64,000 nt of DNA from Eonycteris spelaea (lineage: Eukaryota; Chordata; Mammalia; Chiroptera; Pteropodidae): positions 3,106,501-3,170,500 of the forward strand of contig PUFA01000014.1 of the NCBI GenBank assembly GCA_003508835.1, read 5' to 3'. The notes under the pieces are model-generated. The model ran no database searches. It saw only the letters and a list, made by a program, of their open reading frames with translations, and was not told the DNA's origin. The translations under genes were made by a program, and so were the position numbers. The first letter of the stretch is position 1. The number at the start of each line of letters is the position of its first letter. Of the stretch, positions 56,478-64,000 are shown piece after piece.

Positions 56478-56579
56478 TTTCTCTACTTGGGATCATCTGT
56501 GTCTTCTCGAGTCGGGTTCGGTAGTCCGCGTCTCCTCGGTCGGCTCACATTCTTGCGAGAGCGTTTTCCAGGCCTGTCA
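56478..56579. other. Unique sequence
   Basis: Nothing recognised. Confidence 0.35.
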
Positions 56580-56820
56580 CTGCTGCCGCAGTCATCACTG
56601 ACGTTTTCGAGTTCTTCCTGCGTGCCGAGCGTTCTTCTGACCATTCGCTCTCTGAATCGTCTCAGGAACTTGATCAGCTAGATAGGATTATTATCCCCAT
56701 TTTGCATGCTGGGAAATTAAATGATGCATCCGGGTCGCATGGCTAGGACACAGTAGAGCTAGGACCTGAGCCGGGTCCGGCCCCACAGCCCTCTGTGCGA
56801 GGAGCAGGAGTGTAACAGTG
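56580..56820 (-). repeat. MIR SINE, antisense, near full length
   Basis: 'cttcctgcgtgccgagcgttcttctgacc', 'aggattattatccccattttgcatgctgggaaattaaatgatgcatccgggtcgcatggctagg', 'gagctaggacctgagccgggtccgg' follow the antisense MIR order. Confidence 0.85.
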
Positions 56821-57179
56821 AGTCAGCCGGTCACGGCCCGAGTCGTTCCCCAGAGATGCCAAACCTAAGAGAAGGGAGAGGCGCGCCTGGGGCCTAACGT
56901 GAGCTGGGAGGTCGGGGGTCAGCGATGGCCCCACAGAGAAAGGGACCTGTGAAGTGGGCCTTGGAGGAGCAGCTGGGGCAGGGGCGCAGGTGGGCGAGTG
57001 TGGGGGCATGTCCCTCCCAGGGGCTTTGTCTCCTGCATCTGCTCTCCCCTGAGTGCTCAGGGAAAGGATGTCACAGAGAACTGCGCCCCGTCCCGCCCCC
57101 CAGGCCGGAGGAGTCTGGAGTGGGAAGCAGGGCCCGCGGGTCTGTTCCAATCACCCAGGCCTCGTAGTTTGCCTCCTGC
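56821..57179. other. Possible L2 piece, otherwise unique
   Basis: 'agggacctgtgaagtgggccttggaggagc' at about 56940 resembles antisense L2. Otherwise nothing. Confidence 0.35.
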
Positions 57180-57330
57180 AGAGGACGAGGCATGACCATT
57201 TCTGTAACAATTGCCAGACAGAAATCAGGAGCAACCAGACATAACTCAACATAATGATTTCTGCATAATGACTTCGGCTTCAATTTGGTCTGGAGCAATG
57301 ACTGTCATCTTTATCTGTCACGGGAAAGCC
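57180..57330. other. Candidate conserved non-coding element
   Basis: A low-CpG unique block with repeated ATAATGA motifs (57251, 57265) and no repeat-family match, between GC-rich regions. Confidence 0.35.
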
Positions 57331-57514
57331 GGTGGGCCAGGAGCCCCTGTGGCGTAGAGATAGAGCCAGGAGGAAATTTGCAATTGGAGTTAATGGGCTG
57401 TCTCCCCAAGCAGCCTGCAAGCCAGAGCCTTCACGGCCTCAGGAATGACGGTCCCTCCTCCTGTGGGAAGCCTGGTGTCAGAGCCAGCCCCTCCCAGGGG
57501 ATTCGGCCCACCTG
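57331..57514. other. Unique sequence
   Basis: Nothing recognised. Confidence 0.35.
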
Positions 57515-57580
57515 CTTTGTCACAGATGGGGAAACTGAATGACAGAGATGAGAGGGGTGCCCGAGTCACAGGGGCCATTC
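57515..57580 (-). repeat. MIR fragment, antisense
   Basis: 'tcacagatggggaaactgaatgacagagatgagaggggtgcccgagtcacag' matches tttacagatgaggaaactgaggcacagagaggttaag...cccaaggtcacac. Confidence 0.65.
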
Positions 57581-57779
57581 AGAGGCAGAGGCACACCTGG
57601 GAACGAGAGCTTCTCTCCTGTCCCCACCAGCCGGTACTTCCCCAGTGAGAGCGCTGTGTGTCTCAGTGGGGTGCGATGGGTGTGACAGAAGGTGTCCGAG
57701 TGGCTCCGCGGAGCTGGTCAGCAAGCATGTTGGCCACGATGCCTTCTGCCCGTTTGTCACATGCAGGGGCTAGAGCTCG
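57581..57779. other. Unique sequence
   Basis: Nothing recognised. Confidence 0.35.
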
Positions 57780-57935
57780 GCTGTGGACGCTGCTGGGAGC
57801 CTGTCCTGTGCCAGCCTTGCTGTGAACCACCCCTCTGGCCCTTACAGTGACCCTGCGGGTCCGAGAGCGAGGTCAGGCCGCAGGCTGCGACACGATGAGC
57901 TGCCCTGACTCAGTGGTGCGGCCAGCACTTGAATC
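57780..57935 (-). repeat. MIR fragment, antisense
   Basis: 'gggagcctgtcctgtgccagcc', 'cacgatgagctgccctgactcagtggtgcggccagcacttgaatcccgc' resemble antisense MIR (…gtgccaggc…, …gcagagccgggattcgaaccc). Confidence 0.5.
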
Positions 57936-59257
57936 CCGCTTGCAGAGCAGAGGCCACGGGCCACGGCGAGCTCTGGCTCAGGCCTCACCCAGGGGGGTGG
58001 CCAGCGTCCCGCTGGGCAGCGTCTCCTGTCAGTACCGCGGTGGCCTTCCCGTCCTCCTGGTGCAGGGGGTGCCCGTGTCCAGGCCCCTGCCCTGAGGTGC
58101 TGGCCTGAGGCCAGCAGCCAGGGTCTTTCTGTCCTTGGCATGGACTTGCAGAAGCTGATGCCCCCACAGGCACCCGGAAGTGCCTGGTGAGGGAGGCCCT
58201 GGGCCTGGGTGTTCGTGCCCCGTGTGACCTGTAGGTCCTCTGTTTCAGGGCATGGTCTAGGGGCCCGGACAAGGACGTGGAACCAGCCCCCGGAGGCTCC
58301 GACCCTTCCCTGTTCCATCTCTTTCTCCACTCCGTCTCGGGTAAGTCACTCCGGGAAGCGCGAGGGGTCTGGGGGCCGGGGGCACGACTGCTTCACGGGG
58401 TCACGCCCCAGTGTCAGCTGGCGGGGACTTGACCCAGCTCAGTGGAACGTGGGGGGAAGGGGGAGGAGGGGCACAGCCGGCCAGCACCCCCGTGGGACGA
58501 GTCGGGAACCTGAGGCTGGGAGATGAGACCCACCCAGGCCCCGCGGTGCCCTGGTCTCTCTCCGAGCTGCCTGCGTCTCTCTGGGTAAATCATTTGACTT
58601 GGGGGGTGGGGTGCTGCGGTTCTGGGATGCGTCCAGCGAGAATCAGGACATCGGAAGTACAGAGGGGGCACTTAGAAAAGGACGTCGTGGCAGGAGGCAC
58701 AGGGGGCGCCTTCTGCCTGTCATCACGCTCCGGGCCACCCTCGAGCCACGGCTTCGGGTACAAGGGAGACTCTCGTGAAGCAAGGCCCGTGACGCGTGCC
58801 CACGTCGTCCAGCCCCCGGGCCTCGGCTCCGGGGGCGCCGCTTCCTGGACCCCCTTGCCCTTTGTTAGCCTGACCCACCCCTGTCTGCCGCCTGCCACTG
58901 AGCTCGGGGTGTCGTCCGTTCTCAGGGGCCGACTGCCTGTGCCCTGGCCTCAGGGGCAGTCCGGAGGACCCCCTGTCACCCTCACTGCCGCCGGCTGTAC
59001 TGAACAGGCTGGCGGTTTGTCTTCCTGAGGAACCAGGTGGCGGGGGGAGAGAGGTCTCTGACCTTGGATTTGTGCACCCCTGATCTCACCAGGCCACTAA
59101 ACAGACTCCCCCCACGGCTCGTTTATAAGAGGGTGAATCACACCTTCCTCTCCAGGGCGGTTCGAAGACTTGAGCTAAGAATACAGTAGCCACTGCAGTG
59201 CCTGGGGGCCAGGAGCGGGGGGCTCAGTCACCCCGCAGCGCCTCTCTGAAACCCAGG
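57936..59257. other. Unique GC-rich sequence
   Basis: Nothing recognised. 59140-59200 contains a decayed MIR-like stretch ('gggcggttcgaagacttgagctaagaatacagtagcc'). Confidence 0.35.
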
Positions 59258-59336
59258 GGTATGCTGGGCCGACTGTACATTTATGTATAAGTGGACCCGC
59301 GCAGTTCAAACCCGCGTTGTTCCGGGGTCGGCTGTC
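59258..59336. mobile_element. Tigger-type terminal fragment
   Basis: 'gggccgactgtacatttatgtataagtggacccgcgcagttcaaacccgcgttgttccggggtcggctgt' matches the same terminal region as the element at 56278 (cgttgttcaagggtcaactgta). Confidence 0.65.
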
Positions 59337-59839
59337 ATTCGATCTCCTTCCACCAGCCCTAGAGGAGCGGGCGTGGGAGGGACAAGTCGGGTTCTGTGGG
59401 CATCACCTGCAAGCACACAGCCCGGATGGAGGCCCACGGGCTGGCACAGGTGCACAGGGGAGGCGCCTGGCCCGACGGGGTCCTGCTGAGGCTGGCAGCC
59501 GGGGGTCAGGATGCTGGAGCAGGTGGAGGGTTCCTTAGCGGCTGGGGGAGGTGGTCAGCAGTGTCTCCTCCCATCCTGAGGCCCCCTGGGTATTTCGCTG
59601 CACACACAGCAAATACCCAATAACCCAAACACTCCTCCCCACCAGCTAGAGATGAGGAACCCTGGGAATCAGCTGGGAATCAGATGGTACTGCTGGTTCC
59701 TGAGCGTCCTTGGCCATGGACTCCTCAGTCAGGCGATGGTCCGTGGGGGGGCCCCTGCTCTCTGCCCTCCCTGCCCCGGGCACCGGAGCGGAGACACCTG
59801 TGTGCTCAGGCGGTGGGTCCCGGTCTCCACACAGCAGTC
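59337..59839. other. Unique GC-rich sequence
   Basis: Nothing recognised. Confidence 0.35.
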
Positions 59840-60290
59840 ACACATTCGTGGACTCAGCAAGTAGTTACCGATCACACACTCTGTGCCAGGAAGTTTCCAG
59901 GCCGTGGGCTGCCAAAGGAGAATAACCAGAAGAGAAAGCCTGGCCCCAGGGACCCTGCCTCTGAGTTTGGGGAAGAGAGACAATGAACTCAGTTAAGTGC
60001 AGGAAAAAACGCAGTAGGAAAGGGGGCTACAGCACACGGGTGGGGGCTTCGGGTTTGGATCGAGTGCGGAGGGAAGACCTCACCCACGGCCTGAGCCAAG
60101 ACCTCATGGAGGGGAGGAAGCGGTTTTATATCCGAGGAGCCGCCCAGTGTGCAGGGCTGGCGGCAGGGTGCACCCGAGGTGACAAGGAGCAGCAAGCAGG
60201 TCGTTGTCACGGGGGGAATGAGCAAGTGGGGCATGGAGGTGGGCCAGACGGGGGGATTACACCTGAGGGGCAGGACACTCGAAACGCTAA
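59840..60290 (-). mobile_element. L2 3' end, antisense
   Basis: 'gactcagcaagtagttaccgatcacacactctgtgccagg', 'agagacaatgaactcagttaagtg', 'gcggagggaagacctcacccacggcctgagccaagacctcatggaggggaggaag' and 'gcagcaagcaggtcgttgtcac' are in the antisense L2 order. Confidence 0.8.
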
Positions 60291-60775
60291 CCCAACAGGG
60301 AAGCAGGTGACAGGGGCAGCTCGGTGCGGCCGAATCACACTCCCGATGGGCCTCCTAAACCCTTTAGATGGTGACCCGTCCTCACACATTTCAAAGATAA
60401 TTGTTGCTCGTAGAGATGTTTAGCCACAGTCCTTCCAGAAGGTGTTAGATTGATAGGCGCATGGGGATTTGGGGTTCTGCCGGAGAGCATGACCAGGCTA
60501 ACCTCCCCTCTGGGTGTGGGCTGGCGGCCCCACAAAAAATGTTGGCAGTCCGCATTTCCAAGAGGGCTGTCCACCTTGCCTTCCCGAAGTGCCCTGCTAA
60601 GTGGAAGCTGCTGTGGTTTGAGGCAGGGCACCAGGAAAGGGGAATCCTTCCTAGCTTCTAAGTTGAGGGTTATTTTTAGAGTGACTCGGGGTGACTTTGC
60701 AATTTCACTTCCTGTGGGCGTCCCTGTCAGGACGCAACCACAGGGGCAGATCCTGCATAACGAGCACTTTGGGAG

Positions 60776-60778
<3 letters not shown>
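60291..60778. other. Unique sequence
   Basis: Nothing recognised. Confidence 0.35.
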
Positions 60779-60814
<36 letters not shown>

Positions 60815-60849
60815 TGCGTGCGTGCGTGCACACGCGTGCGCACACACAG
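60779..60849. repeat. (GT)n(CGTG)n(CA)n microsatellite
   Basis: About 16 GT units pass into CGCGTGCGTGCGTGCGTGCA and then CACACGCGTGCGCACACACA. This makes a 71-bp alternating purine-pyrimidine tract with an imperfect palindromic right end. Confidence 0.9.
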
Positions 60850-61084
60850 TGGGCATGTGCGACTCAATCGGGCATTCTCCTCTACTGTGGGGTCCATGGG
60901 GGGTGAAGACCATTGTCCTGGCCTGTGTGCAGGGCAAGGAGTCACGGCCCTGCACTGTGTGGGTCCCAGTGAGTGAGACCCAGCCTGGGCTCACCGCCTG
61001 GTTAGGGAGATGAAAGGCAGCGGTGAGAGGGAGGACGCCTTCCCGGCCAGTGAGTCCTTGCTCAGTGCCCAACGGGGTTGGGGG
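60850..61084. other. Unique sequence
   Basis: Nothing recognised. Confidence 0.35.
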
Positions 61085-61135
61085 GGAGCAGAGGGAGGCT
61101 CCACGATGAATGAATGAATGAATGAATGAATGATC
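61085..61135 (+). repeat. (TGAA)n tail, probably L2/MIR-derived
   Basis: GATGAATGAATGAATGAATG at 61105 is the usual 3' terminal tail of L2-type elements. The preceding sequence is too decayed to confirm. Confidence 0.6.
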
Positions 61136-61989
61136 TCACTGCTTGTCGGGGCCTGGGTCGGGGCCCGAGCCAGGTCTGAGCCTGTTCGATCTCTCCGGCT
61201 CCTGTCACCGGCCCCCGGGGCGAGCCCACACTGATCCTTCCCATTTCCCAAAGCCAGCACAGTCCCGGGCACACAGCCCAGGTTTCTGGGACAGCCCAGC
61301 GTCCCCACTTTCTGCCCTGTGGACCCCTTGAATATCCTTGGACCTGTCAAATCCCATGTGCCAATGTTCTCACTGCGAACATGCTCAGCAAATCCGCGCC
61401 CGCTCTGTGGGCTGCCTGGGACCTCGGGGGTTCTCCAGGACACCGGCTTGCTCTGCAGTGAGACACCTTGTGGGCCAGGAAGTCTCTGATGGAAAATGTG
61501 GAGCCATGCCTTGGTGGGGGAGGGTCAGGAAGGGACCTGGGCCCCAGCCCGGAAGCTGGCGCCTGTCGGGTTCTGCGAATGCTGCATCCTGTGTCCCCCC
61601 ACTTCTGCCCCGTGCCCCAGCACGGTGCCCGGCTCCCAGCAGGAGCTACCTCGGCGTAGGGAAGCAGGAATTGATGCCGTGCTTTCCCGGAGAGACTAGA
61701 CGCCCTTCGGGGGCACGTTACGCTCCTGCGTATCCCCAGCATTCGCGCTGTGATTTGTCCTTGGTAGGTGCTCGGTCATTGCGTGCTGGTCGGCACTTTC
61801 TGTCCGTGAGTTTGCGCCTCGGCCCCAGTTCTCCCTGCAGAATCTATGGCTTTGGTGGCGTGATTTTTAGAAATGACAAAAGGCAGCTTCTATGAGCTGT
61901 CTTCACTCCCGATTATAAACACACGCTAAGGACAAGTGGAGCCTGTAGCAGCTGAGGCCACCGAGGGGCAGGTGGCACGTGACCACTTG
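61136..61989. other. Unique GC-rich sequence
   Basis: Around 61200-61290 'ccagcacagtcccgggcacacagccc' resembles an L2 3' piece. The rest was not recognised. Confidence 0.35.
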
Positions 61990-62140
61990 TGGCTGGCGTT
62001 GGACCTGGCTGATGCCATTTTGATTGAGAATGACTTACTGTTTTTATTTCTTCCCAAAGACATTAAACATGAATCAAAGAGCATATGAGATGATTCACTG
62101 GAAGTTTTCTTCCAAGTGTAAAAACAAAACAAAAAAAATT
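61990..62140. other. Candidate conserved non-coding element
   Basis: An AT-rich, almost CpG-free unique block with no repeat match (centre 'aaacatgaatcaaagagcatatgagatgattcactgg'). Confidence 0.35.
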
Positions 62141-62609
62141 TTTTTTTGGATCGACGTGCTGGGCATAAACACCACCACACAGGGGTTTGGCGCCAGCCCT
62201 CCCTCCAGGTGCTGTGCGGTGGCCGTCCCTCACGGAGCCCACTGTCAGCGTGCACAGAGCCGGCGGGGGGGGTGGTGCCATGCGTGCCTTGAAAACAGCT
62301 GCTGAGTCTCATGTTTATGATCACACTCTCAGAGTTTCTGTCCAGGATATCTCAGAGTGTGGCCAACCCTCCTCATTCATCTGGGGCACACGAATTCGAA
62401 ATGTGGAAATGGTCCATTCGGGGCCCATGAATGGCAACTTTAGTCATCACGCAAGCAGGAGCCTGGCGGGTGTTGAGCTCTGTACCCGCGTCCCCTGGGA
62501 CAGGAGCGGAGCGCGGGGAGGGGGATGGGCATGCCCGCTAAGTGCAGAAGCCTCCGCGGGGGACAGAGGCGAAGGCACCCTGCACGTGACGTGCCTCGGG
62601 GCCACGTTG
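62141..62609. other. Unique sequence
   Basis: Nothing recognised. Confidence 0.35.
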
Positions 62610-62700
62610 GTCCGAAGTCGCATCTTACCGATGAGGAAAGCGAAGAAGCTGCGAGGCACGGACCGACCCAGGGGCGCCTGGGCGTCCGACCCTCTTCTGA
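62610..62700 (-). repeat. MIR fragment, antisense
   Basis: 'gcatcttaccgatgaggaaagcgaagaagctgcgaggcacg' resembles ccattttacagatgaggaaactgaggc. Confidence 0.5.
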
Positions 62701-62785
62701 AGGTGGGGCGACAGACGTGCAGACCCCCTGAGCTGCCTCGCCGCGCCGTCTCGGTCCAGTCCTTCCCCTTTCCCCGCAGAAGAAG

Positions 62786-63210
62786 CCGGAGGCGCCGTTA
62801 TCGAGGATTTTTGACAAAGACTTTGTAAACTCATGCCACCCAGTCATGAGTCTGAGCTCCCAGGGTGCTGGTGTCTGTCTGCTTTCCCCTGGCTGCCTGC
62901 CCCTCACACATCCGTCCGCCAGTGTCTCCCCTCGAACCACACGGATCCAGCCTGCTCCGTCCTGCCGTTGCCTGAGTTCTGCCATTGCCCCTTGCAGGCG
63001 TCCGGGGAGGCGACGAGCTCAGAGCTGTGTAGCAAGGACGAGGCACTCGCTGGTGGTCGTCTCCCCAGAAACTTGAACCTAGGAGCCGCAGAAGCCGAGA
63101 TGCCCTCTGGAGGCTCCCTGCAGCCCCGGGGTGACATCCAGAGGCTGGCCCTGCCCAGCTCCCCAGCCGCGTCCCCCCCCTCCCCCGCACAGCTGGCCCT
63201 GGTCTCCTGA
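62786..63210 (+). other. Candidate 3'-terminal coding region with two acceptor-like sites
   Basis: A classic acceptor (long pyrimidine tract, CCCCGCAG) ends near 62780 and is followed by an open frame including KKPEAPLSRIFDKDFVNSC. A second acceptor (TTGCCCCTTGCAG) ends near 62998 and opens another frame (ASGEATSSELCSKDEALAGG...) that runs to a TGA at 63208-63210. Neither translation matched a family I know. No AATAAA follows within view. Both could be chance in GC-rich DNA. Confidence 0.2.
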
Positions 63211-63484
63211 CATGCTGTGGACTCCCGCAGTGCGGCTTTGACCCTTCTCGCTGGGTGAGGGGGAAGTGCAGGAATCCCGTCCTGGCGTGGGCCGTACTTC
63301 CAGCCGTCGGCCTGGCCCTGTGCGACACCATGATCAGGCTCCGAGCATCCGCCACATTCCTTTTATTAGAAAAGCTGCAGTGAAGCCTCTGTGTGTTTGT
63401 CAGATGCTTTAAATCAAAGCCCTTCCACACTCCTCATGTTCCTTCATCCTCTTGCCTACACCGCAGAGTCAGCAGGTAGAGACC
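63211..63484. other. Unique sequence
   Basis: An AT-richer patch at 63350-63420. Nothing recognised. Confidence 0.35.
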
Positions 63485-63710
63485 GTTCTTCCCGTGTGGC
63501 GGTCAGAGAAACTGGGGCCTCCCGAGAAGTCAGACAGCCAAGACCGTAAGGCGGGGGCGGGGTGCTCGAGGAACCCTGGGCGGGCCATCGACCGTGTGCC
63601 CGCTGCCCAGCGTGAGTCCCTGACGCACACGGCCACCATCCCGGCCGTATCCCCAAAGCTGGTGTTCAGTCCCGTTTTATAAAAGAGCAAAGAGAGGCTT
63701 GTTCTGGAGC
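63485..63710 (-). repeat. MIR fragments, antisense
   Basis: 'gtcagagaaactggggcctcccgagaagtcagacagcc' and 'cccgttttataaaagagcaaagagaggc' both resemble antisense MIR pieces. They may be one broken copy or two. Confidence 0.5.
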
Positions 63711-64000
63711 TTCGGGACTGGGGGCGGCTCGACTCCAGGCCCCGCCCAGCACCCCAGTACCTGCCGTCTGTCCGTGTGTCTCCTCAGGGTGTGTTGGGCA
63801 CTGGCCTGCAGTCTTGGCTCCCACCTGCTGGGGAGGACTTTGTCCTGAGGAGGACTCTGGCTCGCATCCGGGCCAGGAGCATCAGAGAGGAGCCAACCCC
63901 CTCCACCGGCGGAACTTTCCCACCATCCTGACTAGTGCCTGAGTCATTCTGTGCCCGGCGCAAGTAGCCAGAAGGAAGTGACTCCAAGATGAGGGGGTGC
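63711..64000. other. Unique GC-rich sequence to the window end
   Basis: Nothing recognised. Confidence 0.35.

Overview
This is a window of vertebrate nuclear DNA, almost certainly from a placental mammal. It carries recognisable decayed copies of L1, L2, MIR, MER5A, a MER20/MER3-like hAT element and Tigger-type elements, CpG-island structure, dinucleotide microsatellites and no dense open reading frames. I found no Alu, rodent B1/B2, carnivore tRNA-Lys SINE, ruminant BovA/Bov-B or cetartiodactyl CHR element. That argues against primates, rodents, carnivores, ruminants and whales, but does not fix the species. The sequence is GC- and CpG-rich over most of its length, like gene-rich or subtelomeric isochores.

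Layout. Bases ~180-1500 form a dense CpG island with several GC boxes and no TATA box. It looks like the promoter and first (probably untranslated) exon of a gene on the + strand. A near-perfect splice donor (GAG|GTAAGA) lies at 1493/1494. The other ~62 kb read as intron and/or intergenic DNA. No exon of a known protein could be recognised in any frame, and the longer ORFs run through MIR or L2 copies or low-complexity GC-rich sequence. Three short segments have splice-like borders and an open frame (11945-12010, 53379-53438, and the 62786-63210 area). They are listed as low-confidence exon candidates.

Repeats. The largest element is a 5'-truncated L1 at ~35540-37595 (+). Other L1 pieces are at 5890-6310 (-), 24855-25165 (-), 27010-27695 (+), 47780-47945 (+), 53685-54185 (-) and 55500-56280 (-). 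L2 and MIR fragments are scattered throughout. Simple sequences include a 57-bp poly(C) tract at 3002, a trinucleotide array at 13541, a 29-bp minisatellite at 26027, (GT)n tracts at 963, 35341 and 60779, and a purine tract at 39233.

Possible regulatory sequence. The most specific signal is at 11339-11366: three perfect nuclear-receptor half-sites (TGACCT) with exact 11-bp periodicity. This makes two overlapping DR5 elements, the arrangement bound by RAR/RXR. Several AT-richer islands of unique sequence stand out from the GC-rich background (4370-4660, 11640-12260, 16590-16830, 19680-19990, 29000-29180, 43985-44140, 57180-57330, 61990-62140). They are candidates for conserved non-coding elements, but no alignment was possible here.

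I did not find a new multi-gene biological system. The window is best described as a CpG-island promoter followed by a long, repeat-bearing non-coding interval.
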